From assembly GCF_002913225.1 (NCBI RefSeq), contig NZ_PPAW01000006.1:1-40887 (forward strand): a stretch of 40,887 nucleotides of DNA, read 5' to 3'. Both the position numbers and the translations under genes were made by a program. This document shows positions 6,879-15,421 of the stretch, piece by piece. The first letter of the stretch is position 1; every line of letters begins with the position of its first letter. The stretch comes from Campylobacter concisus. GTDB taxonomy: Bacteria; Campylobacterota; Campylobacteria; Campylobacterales; Campylobacteraceae. The notes beneath the pieces are model-generated. The model was not told where the DNA came from. It did not search any database and worked only from the letters and a program-made list of their open reading frames with translations.

Positions 6879-6899
6879 TGGCAAGGAAATTCCTTGCCA
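6879..6899 (-). terminator. Hairpin between the two pilin genes
   Basis: TGGCAAGGAA and its exact complement TTCCTTGCCA around a single A form a strong stem 20 bases after the stop of the upstream pilin gene (minus strand). A pyrimidine-rich stretch CTCTTCTTT follows rather than a clean T run, so termination may be partial. Confidence 0.5.
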
Positions 6900-6919
6900 A
6901 GAAGTTTGAATTTGAAAAA

Positions 6920-7426
6920 TTAGAACGCTACGCTAAGACCACTAACTGGGTACTCGCCAGCATCACTAGTTTGTTCTGAAGGAGCTGTGCCAGCTTGTGC
7001 ATTAGCAGCTAAACCACTCCATTTAAATTTATTTGTAAGCAGTTTATCTACACCGCTATTTTTATAAATCGCAGTGCAAATACTTTGTGCCTTATCGTCA
7101 CCTTTTTCTACTTTTACGTTTGCAGGTTTATTTGTCGTTGCATTGTAGCTCGTTAAAGTAACTTTCAAGCATTTTTTGCCAGCTGCTAATAACTCATTGG
7201 TACTAGTTAAAGGCACATTTGTCATTTCTGATAAGTTGTCAGCAAATTTGCCTTGAGAAGTATAATATGCACCAACATCGCTTAGCAAAGTAGATAAGTT
7301 TGTAGCAGCTTTAGCAACTTCTGCATCATCCCTTGTTGCAGCTAGTCTTGGTATAGCGACTGCGGCTAATATGCCTAAAATCACGATCACGAAGATCAAC
7401 TCGATCATTGTAAAACCTTTTTTCAT
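6920..7426 (-). CDS. Type IV pilin-like / pseudopilin, paralogue of the next gene
   Basis: 168 residues beginning MKKGFTMIELIFVIVILGILAAVAIP. This has the classic prepilin leader with cleavage after G4, E at mature position 5 and a hydrophobic helix of about 20 residues. The following TRDDAEVAKAATNLSTLL matches the same place in the neighbouring pilin (ATRDDAVLVKTMAE), showing tandem duplication and divergence. There are two cysteines (C75 and C107). The C-terminus SGLSVAF resembles the neighbour's FSAVRIVF end. The start is preceded by AAGGAGG. Probably a filament subunit of a type IV pilus or type II secretion-like system. Confidence 0.78.
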   Translation of the reverse strand: MKKGFTMIELIFVIVILGILAAVAIPRLAATRDDAEVAKAATNLSTLLSDVGAYYTSQGKFADNLSEMTNVPLTSTNELLAAGKKCLKVTLTSYNATTNKPANVKVEKGDDKAQSICTAIYKNSGVDKLLTNKFKWSGLAANAQAGTAPSEQTSDAGEYPVSGLSVAF

Positions 7427-7457
7427 GGTTTCCTCCTTGAAATTAAAAATTTGGCGG

Positions 7458-7463
7458 ATTATA
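7458..7463 (-). promoter_or_regulatory. Extended -10 of the 6920-7426 pilin gene
   Basis: TGTTG-TATAAT on the minus strand, 31 bases upstream of the ATG. It faces away from the -10 at 7544-7549, so this 147-base gap holds two divergent promoters. Confidence 0.6.
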
Positions 7464-7543
7464 CAACATTTTTTTCAAAATGCAAATAAAAGCTAAATTT
7501 TTTACAAATTAGCCGATTTGGTAGTTATGAAAAATAATTCCGC

Positions 7544-7549
7544 TATAAT
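7544..7549 (+). promoter_or_regulatory. -10 element of the di-haem cytochrome gene
   Basis: CCGC-TATAAT on the plus strand, 24 bases before the ATG at 7574. A short GGAGA ribosome site lies at about 7564-7568. Confidence 0.6.
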
Positions 7550-7573
7550 GACGCTCAAGAATATGGAGATTTT

Positions 7574-8437
7574 ATGAAAAAAGTTTTATTTTGGATGGTA
7601 GTATCTTTTTGCATTTTGAGCGCAAATTCATCATTTGAGCCAGTGCTTTCATCAAAATATGACGAAAAACAAGCCTACATCGGTAAGAAGCTCTTTTTTG
7701 ACAAAAGACTAAGCACCACTGAAAACTACTCATGCGAAACTTGCCACAACTTATACTGGAATTTAAGTGGTACAAACTCATCTTACACCAGCCAAAAGGG
7801 CGTTATAAACCCGCCTAGCGTGCTAAATTCGGCTTTAAATTTTCTATTTTTTACTGATGGTAGGGTAAGAAGCTTAAAAGATCAGGTAAAAGAGTCGATA
7901 AATTCTAGAAATGAGCTAAATTCAAATAAAGATGAGATAGTAAAAAAAGTAAAAAGCATAGGCGAGTATGGGATTTTATTTAATGATACATATAGTGATG
8001 GCATAAACTATGAAAATATAGTAGGTGCTTTGGCAGAATTTGAAAAGGCTATTTTAAGCATAGATTCGCCATTTGATGAGTATCTAGCTGGCAATGATGA
8101 CTCCATAAACGCTGAGGCAAAAAAAGGCTTTGAGCTCTTTAATAAAGTAGGCTGTGTGGCTTGCCATAATGGTAGAAATTTAGGTGGAAATTTGATGCAA
8201 AACGTGGGCTTAAAGGATGCTAGTGAGAGCAGGCGCCTTATGCGCGTGCCTTCGCTTAGAAATGTAACAAGAACAACTCCATATCTAAGTAGTGGCGAAA
8301 TTAGTGATCTAAAAGAAGTCATAGGCTTTGTGAGCTATCATCAGCTGATCCATACACTAAGTAGCGAAGAGCTTGGGCAAATTTATAAATTTTTGCTAAC
8401 ACTAAATGGACGCAGACCTAGGATACTAAATGAATAA
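7574..8437 (+). CDS. Periplasmic di-haem cytochrome c peroxidase family protein (MauG/CCP-like)
   Basis: 287 residues with a signal peptide (MKKVLFWMVVSFCILSANS). Two CxxCH haem sites are seen: C54-E-T-C-H58 and C194-V-A-C-H198, the spacing of bacterial di-haem peroxidases. LFFDKRLSTTENYSCETCHN and the IDSPFDEYLAGND block are family hallmarks. At 287 residues it is somewhat shorter than typical cytochrome c peroxidases. It probably removes hydrogen peroxide in the periplasm using electrons from cytochrome c; a MauG-like oxidative role cannot be excluded. Its last codons overlap the start of the next gene by 8 bases (ATGAATAA), so the peroxidase and the GGDEF-EAL membrane protein are co-expressed. 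Confidence 0.8.
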   Translation: MKKVLFWMVVSFCILSANSSFEPVLSSKYDEKQAYIGKKLFFDKRLSTTENYSCETCHNLYWNLSGTNSSYTSQKGVINPPSVLNSALNFLFFTDGRVRSLKDQVKESINSRNELNSNKDEIVKKVKSIGEYGILFNDTYSDGINYENIVGALAEFEKAILSIDSPFDEYLAGNDDSINAEAKKGFELFNKVGCVACHNGRNLGGNLMQNVGLKDASESRRLMRVPSLRNVTRTTPYLSSGEISDLKEVIGFVSYHQLIHTLSSEELGQIYKFLLTLNGRRPRILNE

Positions 8438-10847
8438 AAGACAAGCAAATATCATCTTAATCGTCCTAGCAATCATCTTTTTCTTTAGCTCAACCTACAT
8501 CTACATGGCAAATAAAGCAGTTACTGCTGTTAGTAAATTTAACGATACGATCTTAAGTCTTATCTTACTAGATAACGAGCTAAGCTTCACCCTAGAGAAC
8601 AACGTACTTCGCTTAAACTACGACGATGTAAATAAAAATTTAAGAAGTTTTGATCAAAATTTAACCAAGCTTGATGAGCTAAACGCAATCATACAGGTCT
8701 TTTACCAAGAGAAAAATGCCAAAACTTTAAAGGTCATAAACGACGACTTTTTAAAAAAACAAAGGCTTGTAGATAGGTCAAACTACGCTAGCTCGTCAAT
8801 GGCTGCTTATATCTTATCAGGTGAGTTTGAAATAGCATCAGAGAAGAAGCTAGATGCGCTTAATGTGATATTTCACGCGATAAAAAGCTCAGCCCTAATC
8901 AGCCCCGAAACGCTAAATCAAACAAAAGAGCAGATAGAAAAGTATAAAGATACCTACAAAAACGACACAAAAGCGATCTTGGTGCTAAATAAAGCAACTT
9001 ACGCGCTTGAATTTGCAAAAAACCTAAGTGCCGTAGCTCAAGACTCTGTTGATCTAAAACTTGGAGAAACACTAAGAAAATTTAGAAATGACACCCTAGA
9101 CTCTTACAGAATAATGATACGAAATATAGTAATAATGCAAGTGCTTTGTTTTATCAGTTTTGTGTTATTTTGCGCTTTAACTTTTTATCAAGCAAGGGTA
9201 CTAGCTAAGCAGTTAAAACAGATAAAACTTCTAAAAACGACAGTGGATGCTGGACACAGCTCTATAGTCTTTTGTGACAATAACAATAAAATTTTATATG
9301 TAAATAAAACCTTTGAGGCAAAAACTGGTTATAAACTAAAAGACGTTATCGGAAAAAGCCCTAAAATTTTAAAATCAAATATGCACCCAGAGAGCTTTTA
9401 TGCTGAGATAAGAAATGCCATAAATAAGCATACTTCTTGGGAAAGCGATGAGCTGATAAGCAGAACAAAAAGTGGCAAACTGCTCTATGAAAAGGTGCGT
9501 TTTGCGCCATTTTTCTTTGAGGGCAAGCTAGAAGGCTACATGGCTATAAAGCTTGATAGGACAAAAGAGCTTAGCATGCTTAAAGAGCTAACTCAAAAAA
9601 ATGAGCAGATAAAAATTCAATCCTCAATCGACAAGCTAACCGGCTTTGGAAACTATTTTGCTCTGACTGAGATGATAGAGGCGAAAAAAGATGGAATTGT
9701 GATCAGCATAAGCATCAAAAACTACAAGATGCTAAGATTTTTCTACCAAACAAAGGTTATTGACGCTATGTTAAAAGCGGTGGCAAATACACTAAAACTC
9801 TGTGTTGATACCTACTCTATAAATGCTGAGCTATTTAGATTTCAAGATGATGCGTTTTACATCTGGTATCAAGGCGATGACATCGTTAGAGATATCGGCT
9901 TTATAAAAGAGTATTTTAACTTTAGCAGGATGAACATCGAGATAGATGGTAAATTTGAAAACCTACCTGGTATCAAGATAACTCTTGGCGTATCTTTATC
10001 AAATGACACACCGCAAACAAACCGTCTAATGCAGTCAATCCTAGCTAATCAACAAGCAAGTGATAGCGGCAACGAGATCTACTACTATCTCGAAAACGAC
10101 GCGATCGAGATGAGATACTATAAAAACCAACTCATAACCGAACTCATCGAGTACGCCCTAGAAAACGATAAGGTAATAGTTGAGTGTCAGGGAATTTTTA
10201 ACGTGCAAGAAAATGAGACAGAGGCAAAATACTACGAGGTTTTGGTGCGCATAGTAGATCAAAATGGCAAGATCCGCTACCCAGGTGAGTTCTTAGAGAT
10301 CGCGATGAAAACGCAACTCTATCTTCAGATAACAAAAAAGGTGATCGCTCTAGCCTTTGATCTAGTTAAAAAATATCCAGACTATACATTTTCTATCAAC
10401 CTTTCAAGCTCGGATCTAACAGATCCTGGTGTGAGAGAAATTTTAGACGAAAAGCTAGAAAGCTGCCCAGATCCAAGTAGAGTTTGCTTTGAGATGCTAG
10501 AGAGCGAAGAGCTTAGCGACTACGCCATGGCAAATGAATTTATAAAAAGAGCTAAAAAATATGGATGTAAAATCTCGATCGATGACTTTGGCTCTGGCTA
10601 CTCTAACTACTACCGAATTTTAGAGCTTGATATAGATAACATCAAGATAGATGGCTCGATCATCAAAAAGCTACCAACTGATGAAAACGCAAGGGTTTTG
10701 GTTGAGACTATCGTGAGCTTTGCTAGAAGACAAGGCTATAAGATCGTGGCTGAGTTTGTGAGCAACGAAGAAATTTTAGAGTATATAAAGAAATTTGGAA
10801 TTTCGTATGCGCAGGGATTTTTACTAGGCAAGCCGCATCAGATGTAA
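8430..10847 (+). CDS. Membrane PAS-GGDEF-EAL protein, probable c-di-GMP phosphodiesterase with degenerate cyclase domain
   Basis: 805 residues: membrane helices at 8-27 and 232-253 around a helical periplasmic sensor region, PAS domain at about 265-380, GGDEF domain about 398-565, EAL domain about 570-800. The GGDEF motif is degenerate (RFQDDAF at 470-476), so cyclase activity is unlikely. In the EAL domain the signature reads EVL (603-605). The other key residues look intact: N657 in SINLSS, E688, DD at 718-719 in IDDFGSG, and K739 in IKIDG, while the usual AEGVE reads AEFVS. It may therefore hydrolyse c-di-GMP or act as a sensor. It overlaps the peroxidase gene, suggesting the periplasmic domain reads a redox or oxidative signal; that link is inference. 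Confidence 0.8.
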   Translation: MNKRQANIILIVLAIIFFFSSTYIYMANKAVTAVSKFNDTILSLILLDNELSFTLENNVLRLNYDDVNKNLRSFDQNLTKLDELNAIIQVFYQEKNAKTLKVINDDFLKKQRLVDRSNYASSSMAAYILSGEFEIASEKKLDALNVIFHAIKSSALISPETLNQTKEQIEKYKDTYKNDTKAILVLNKATYALEFAKNLSAVAQDSVDLKLGETLRKFRNDTLDSYRIMIRNIVIMQVLCFISFVLFCALTFYQARVLAKQLKQIKLLKTTVDAGHSSIVFCDNNNKILYVNKTFEAKTGYKLKDVIGKSPKILKSNMHPESFYAEIRNAINKHTSWESDELISRTKSGKLLYEKVRFAPFFFEGKLEGYMAIKLDRTKELSMLKELTQKNEQIKIQSSIDKLTGFGNYFALTEMIEAKKDGIVISISIKNYKMLRFFYQTKVIDAMLKAVANTLKLCVDTYSINAELFRFQDDAFYIWYQGDDIVRDIGFIKEYFNFSRMNIEIDGKFENLPGIKITLGVSLSNDTPQTNRLMQSILANQQASDSGNEIYYYLENDAIEMRYYKNQLITELIEYALENDKVIVECQGIFNVQENETEAKYYEVLVRIVDQNGKIRYPGEFLEIAMKTQLYLQITKKVIALAFDLVKKYPDYTFSINLSSSDLTDPGVREILDEKLESCPDPSRVCFEMLESEELSDYAMANEFIKRAKKYGCKISIDDFGSGYSNYYRILELDIDNIKIDGSIIKKLPTDENARVLVETIVSFARRQGYKIVAEFVSNEEILEYIKKFGISYAQGFLLGKPHQM

Positions 10848-10852
10848 ATTTT

Positions 10853-10898
10853 GCAGTTACTTTAAAGCCTATTAAAAGGCTAAATTTAACTGCTTTTT
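10853..10898 (+). terminator. Intrinsic terminator after the GGDEF-EAL gene
   Basis: Outer arms GCAGTT (10853-10858) and AACTGC (10888-10893), with inner arms AGCCT and AGGCT, fold into one long stem followed by TTTTT. It starts 5 bases after the stop codon. The remaining bases up to tRNA-Glu (11058) show no gene. Confidence 0.7.
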
Positions 10899-11057
10899 GC
10901 TTTTATACTCGCGCAAAACCTACTTTTTAAATTTTACTAGACGTGAAATTTGATCTTTTTTACAACAATTAAATTTAAGAATTTGTTTTTAGAAAGCTTG
11001 AAATTTGGATTAACTAGATTTTAAAGCTTATGTGGATAAGATTTTGTCTTTTAGAAG

Positions 11058-11132
11058 TGGTGACCCATACGAGACTCGAACTCGTGTTACCGCCGTGAAA
11101 GGGCGATGTCCTAACCGCTAGACGAATGGGCC
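11058..11132 (-). tRNA. tRNA-Glu (UUC)
   Basis: Cloverleaf on the minus strand with acceptor GGCCCAT. Anticodon stem TCGCC/GGCGG holds CTTTCAC, giving TTC. T arm GAGTTCGAGTCTC; CCA is encoded. Confidence 0.95.
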
Positions 11133-11197
11133 ACGGTCGGTTATGAAGTTGGGATTATATTACTTTTTAACTTAAATTTACATAAAAGGACAAATCG

Positions 11198-11668
11198 TTG
11201 AAGAAATTTTCACTTGTTTTATTATTTGCTCTCATTTTTTCAGGCTGTGTTGCGACTAAAACACCGCAAAGATCGCAAGCTTTTCAGGTCACTTTATTTT
11301 CTCCGATGATAAAGATAAATGATGTTGGATTTTTTCACACATACAAAAATGATCTAAATTTGCAAATTTATAGCTCTGGCGTCAATACCGCAAATATCAA
11401 TATAAAGGACAAAATTTGCGTAAATAGCGCTTGTTTTAAAAAGACTGAATTTAACGAGAAATTTTTTCTAGCACCGCACTATGAGAGCCTTTTTGAAGAG
11501 ATTTTGCAAAGACAAAAAATTTATGACGGTAAAGATCTAAGCACCACAGAGTGCGGCTTTAGACAAGATCTAAGTTCTTATTTTATAAAATACGAAGTTT
11601 GCGATAACTACGTCAAATTTATCGATAGCAAAAATAAAATAAAAGTGATAATAAAAGAGTTAAAATGA
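11198..11668 (+). CDS. Predicted lipoprotein of unknown function
   Basis: 156 residues with a lipoprotein signal: [17 protein letters not shown], lipobox FSGC with the acylated cysteine at position 17. The mature part is soluble, with four further cysteines (IC-VNSAC, ECGF and EVCD) that may form disulfides. I do not recognise the family. It starts at TTG (11198) after AAAAGGA; no ATG fits the signal peptide. It overlaps the endonuclease IV gene by 4 bases and leads a five-gene run through 17154. Confidence 0.7.
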   Translation: MKKFSLVLLFALIFSGCVATKTPQRSQAFQVTLFSPMIKINDVGFFHTYKNDLNLQIYSSGVNTANINIKDKICVNSACFKKTEFNEKFFLAPHYESLFEEILQRQKIYDGKDLSTTECGFRQDLSSYFIKYEVCDNYVKFIDSKNKIKVIIKELK

Positions 11669-12516
11669 GATACATTGGAGCTCACGTAAGCGCGGCTGGA
11701 GGCGTATCTAACGCACCGATAAACGCTGCAAAAATAGGAGCAAATGCCTTTGCACTTTTTACAAAAAATCAGCGCCAATGGAGCGCAAAAGAGCTATGCG
11801 AGGGCGAGATAGAGCAGTTTAAAGCAAATTTAAAAGCCTCTGGTATAAGCGCCGATCACGTCTTGCCACATGCAAGCTACCTCATAAATTTAGGCCATCC
11901 AGAAAAAGAGGCAAGAGCTAAGTCCCTTGAAGCCTTTATCGACGAGATAGAGCGAGCTAGCAAGCTTGGACTAAAGCTTTTAAATTTTCACCCAGGCTCA
12001 CACCTAAAACAAATAAGCCAAAATGAGTGCCTAGATAACATCGCTAGATGCATAAACGAAGCGCTAAAACGAACAAGTGGCGTGAAGCTTGTAATAGAAA
12101 ATACGGCCGCACAAGGCTCAAATTTAGGCTTTGACTTTACGCAACTGGCGTATTTGATCGAGCGAGCAGACGATGAGAGCAGAGTTGGCATTTGCATCGA
12201 CACTTGTCACGCATTTGCCGCTGGGTACGATCTAAGAAGCAAAGAGGCTTACGCTAAGACGATGAGCGAATTTGACGCGATTATCGGCTATAAATTTCTA
12301 TCTGGCATGCACCTAAATGACGCTAAATTTGGGCTTGGCTCAAAAAAAGATAGGCATGAGAGCCTTGGCAAGGGCGAGCTTGGGCTTGGCGCTTTTGAAA
12401 ATATAATAAATGATGATAAAATAGGCGAAATTCCCTTGATTTTAGAGACGATCGATGAGAGTATTTGGGAAGATGAGATCAAAATTTTAAGAAACCTAGA
12501 AAAGGAAAAGCTATGA
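11665..12516 (+). CDS. nfo: Endonuclease IV (AP endonuclease)
   Basis: 283 residues, the usual length. It opens [18 protein letters not shown], the family N-terminus, and the zinc ligands are visible in order: [29 protein letters not shown] and LETID. It cuts DNA 5' of abasic sites and removes damaged 3' ends in base excision repair, using three zinc ions. It overlaps both neighbours by 4 bases; the location between a lipoprotein and a porin is a transcriptional convenience rather than a functional clue. Confidence 0.95.
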   Translation: MRYIGAHVSAAGGVSNAPINAAKIGANAFALFTKNQRQWSAKELCEGEIEQFKANLKASGISADHVLPHASYLINLGHPEKEARAKSLEAFIDEIERASKLGLKLLNFHPGSHLKQISQNECLDNIARCINEALKRTSGVKLVIENTAAQGSNLGFDFTQLAYLIERADDESRVGICIDTCHAFAAGYDLRSKEAYAKTMSEFDAIIGYKFLSGMHLNDAKFGLGSKKDRHESLGKGELGLGAFENIINDDKIGEIPLILETIDESIWEDEIKILRNLEKEKL

Positions 12517-13745
12517 AAAGAGTGCTTTTAAGCATTGTTGCGACGTGTTCTTTATTAAATGCTGGGGGTTACAAGGTCCCTGAGCAAAGTGCTGACTCTT
12601 TAGGGCTTGCTGCTAGCAACGTAGCCTTTAGTTTTGGGGCTGATGCGGCTTATTTTAACCCTGCAAATATGATGTTTTTAGATGGGCTTCACCATTTTGA
12701 AAGCACGCTTGGTTGGTTTCATATAAATTCCATCGACTTTAAAAGCGATGGTGGCAAGAGCTACAGCTCAGAGAAATTTGACTCACTAGCTGGCACATTT
12801 AGCTTTGTAACGCCAGAAATTTATGAAAACTGGAGATTTGGACTAGCCCTTGCCGTGCCTGCTGCTGTTGGCATCTCGTGGGAGGATCCAGAGACTGCTT
12901 TTACTGGCAAGAGGTTTAAACTACAAGTTGTCGAGCTAAATCCAACCGTGGCTTACCGCATAAATGACAAACTTGCCATTGCTCTGGGCGCTAGAGGTGT
13001 TTATAGCAAGGGTAAGATAGCAAGCGACTTTGGACGCTTTGGCTACAGAGAGATACAAGGTGATGGCATAAACTACGGCTACAACGTCGCTCTTACATAT
13101 AGACCTATCGAGGATCTAAGCTTTGCAGTCACTTACCGCTCGAAGGTAAATTTAGAGCTTAAAGGTAGTGCCGATGCTGATTTTAACGTGCCGCTAGCAG
13201 ATATAAGCTATCATGGCAAAACAAGAGTTGAGATCCCTTTGCCTGCTCAGCTAGTGCTTGCTGCTGGATATAAATTTAGCGACTTTACCCTTTTGCTAGC
13301 TTTCGAGAGGACTTACTGGTCTAAATTTAAAGATTATGACTTTGAATATGACGATAAGACGGCTATTCATTCACACCACCCTGCTTTTAAAATGTTTATG
13401 GACGATCCAGTCGTTAAAAATGCAAAAGATACAAACACATATAGGATAGGCCTTGCATACGACGTAAATGAAAAACTTAGGCTAATGGCTGGCTTTTCAT
13501 ACGATGAGGATATCACTAGCAGCGAACACACTGGCTTAGAGCTTCCAAACACCACCTCTCAGGCATATTCGTTTGGGGCAAACTATAAATTTACGCCAAA
13601 TTTAGAGCTAGGACTAGGCTATCTCTATCAGCACCGAGACAAAAAGCGTGCGACAGGTATAAAAAATGGTACTGGCTCAATGTCTGGCGAATTTGATACA
13701 AGTAGTATTCAGATAGCTGCAATGACATTTAAATACTCTTTCTAG
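12513..13745 (+). CDS. FadL/OmpP1/TodX-family outer membrane channel
   Basis: 410 residues with a cleavable signal ([19 protein letters not shown]). The mature N-terminus is [18 protein letters not shown], followed by the family block [13 protein letters not shown] near residue 45-58. The rest alternates short polar turns and amphipathic strands ending in aromatic F (TFKYSF), as in a 14-strand barrel. FadL proteins let long-chain fatty acids or aromatic hydrocarbons diffuse across the outer membrane. The next gene, 8 bases on, is an acyl-CoA synthetase, which fits uptake followed by activation. Confidence 0.85.
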   Translation: MKRVLLSIVATCSLLNAGGYKVPEQSADSLGLAASNVAFSFGADAAYFNPANMMFLDGLHHFESTLGWFHINSIDFKSDGGKSYSSEKFDSLAGTFSFVTPEIYENWRFGLALAVPAAVGISWEDPETAFTGKRFKLQVVELNPTVAYRINDKLAIALGARGVYSKGKIASDFGRFGYREIQGDGINYGYNVALTYRPIEDLSFAVTYRSKVNLELKGSADADFNVPLADISYHGKTRVEIPLPAQLVLAAGYKFSDFTLLLAFERTYWSKFKDYDFEYDDKTAIHSHHPAFKMFMDDPVVKNAKDTNTYRIGLAYDVNEKLRLMAGFSYDEDITSSEHTGLELPNTTSQAYSFGANYKFTPNLELGLGYLYQHRDKKRATGIKNGTGSMSGEFDTSSIQIAAMTFKYSF

Positions 13746-13753
13746 GGCTAAAA

Positions 13754-15421
13754 ATGCAATACTCTTATAATAATTTTTATGAAATTTTGACCAAAGTAGC
13801 AAAGCAGAGTCCAAACCAGATAGCGATCTTTGATGAAAAAGAGAAGCTAAAATACCACGAAATAAAGCAAAACGTCGATAAAGTGGCAGCTTACTTGCAG
13901 CTTTGTGGAGTAAATTTTGGCGACAAAGTGGCTATGGCGGTGGCAAATTCGAAAGAATTTATCATCTCATACCTTGCTATCACGGCTATCGGAGCGGTCG
14001 CAGTGCCGATGAACACCTTTTTAAAGACAAATGAGTTTGAGTATATCTTAAACGACTGCGGCGCAAGGGTGCTCTTTGCCTCCAGCTCTCTTGCAAAGGA
14101 GCTAATCGCACTTAGCGAGCTTGAAATTTTAAGAAAGATAATCTGGATCGGTCAAACGCCTAAAAAGCTTCAAAGCGCCTCAAAAGACGACTATGTAAGC
14201 GTTGATGAGGAGTATGGCGAGAGTGCTTATCTCTCTTCTACACCACAAATTTCAAAAGAGGATATGAGCAAGGGCTATGAAAATAATGGCGTTGTAAAAA
14301 ATGTAAATTTCAGCGAAGCGCTAAATCACAAATACACTCTAAGCATCACAAAATACCCTAAAATAGACGATCTCATGCACATCATCTACACCTCAGGCAC
14401 CACAGGCAAGCCAAAGGGTGCGATGATAAGCTACAAAAATATCTTCTCAAACGTCATCGGCGCTCACGAGCGTTTTAAGGTTAAAAAAAGCGATAGATTT
14501 ATCGTATTTTTGCCGATGTTTCATAGCTTTACGCTCACAGCGATGGTGCTTTTACCGATATATGCGGGCGCTTCGATGGTGCTTGTAAGATCGGTCTTTC
14601 CATTTTCAAATGTGCTAAAGCAGACGCTGCTTAAAAGAGTAACTGTATTTTTGGGTATCCCAGCCATCTATACAGCCATCGGCAAGGCAAAAATTCCTTG
14701 GTATTTTAGATGGTTTAACCGCATAAGGCTATTTGTAAGTGGCGCTGCTCCGCTTGCTAAGCAAACGATCGATGATTTTAGAGTGAAATTCCCACGTGCA
14801 ACGCTCGTTGAAGGATACGGCCTTAGCGAATGCTCGCCAGTCGTAGCGGCAAATTTATTTGACAAGCAAAAGCTTCTAAGCGTAGGCCCTGCGCTAAATG
14901 GCTATGAGGTCAAGATCGTAGATGATGAGATGATGGAGCTTCCAGTCGGGCAGATAGGCGAGATCATCGTAAAAGGCGACTGCGTCATGCAAGGCTACTA
15001 CGGCATGCCAGGCGTGACAGATGAGACCATCATAAATGGCTGGCTAAAGACTGGGGATCTTGGTAAGATAGATGAAGAGGGCTTTATCTACATCGTTGAT
15101 CGCAAAAAAGACCTCATCATATCAAAGGGCATAAACATCTATCCGCGCGAGATCGAAGAGGTGATCTATAAGCTTGAAGCCGTCGAGGCTGCAGCAGTAA
15201 TTGGCGTAAAAGACGTGCACGCAGACGAAGAGGTCGTAGCTTTCATACAAGTAAAAGATGGCATGGATCTTGATGAAAAGACGGTTAGAGAGCATCTAAA
15301 GAAAAATTTAGCAAATTTCAAAATTCCAAAAAGCATTTATTTTGCCGAGGAGCTGCCTAGAAACGCGACTGGCAAGGTGCTAAAACGTGTACTAAAAGAG
15401 CAGATAAAGGATAAAATTTAG
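13754..15421 (+). CDS. AMP-forming acyl-CoA synthetase (long-chain fatty acid-CoA ligase type)
   Basis: 555-residue member of the ANL adenylating family. The phosphate-binding loop YTSGTTGKPKG is at 212-222, the EGYGLSECSP motif near 354-363, the TGD motif near 434, the hinge DRKKDLIISKG near 450-460, and the catalytic lysine in NATGK near the C-terminus. There is no membrane segment. It likely activates a fatty acid to its acyl-CoA through an acyl-AMP. The FadL-like porin just upstream supports a hydrophobic carboxylate substrate, but chain length cannot be read from sequence. Residues about 160-200 (QISKEDMSKGYENNGV...) look like a species-specific insertion. Its stop shares one base with the start of the next gene. 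Confidence 0.85.
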   Translation: MQYSYNNFYEILTKVAKQSPNQIAIFDEKEKLKYHEIKQNVDKVAAYLQLCGVNFGDKVAMAVANSKEFIISYLAITAIGAVAVPMNTFLKTNEFEYILNDCGARVLFASSSLAKELIALSELEILRKIIWIGQTPKKLQSASKDDYVSVDEEYGESAYLSSTPQISKEDMSKGYENNGVVKNVNFSEALNHKYTLSITKYPKIDDLMHIIYTSGTTGKPKGAMISYKNIFSNVIGAHERFKVKKSDRFIVFLPMFHSFTLTAMVLLPIYAGASMVLVRSVFPFSNVLKQTLLKRVTVFLGIPAIYTAIGKAKIPWYFRWFNRIRLFVSGAAPLAKQTIDDFRVKFPRATLVEGYGLSECSPVVAANLFDKQKLLSVGPALNGYEVKIVDDEMMELPVGQIGEIIVKGDCVMQGYYGMPGVTDETIINGWLKTGDLGKIDEEGFIYIVDRKKDLIISKGINIYPREIEEVIYKLEAVEAAAVIGVKDVHADEEVVAFIQVKDGMDLDEKTVREHLKKNLANFKIPKSIYFAEELPRNATGKVLKRVLKEQIKDKI

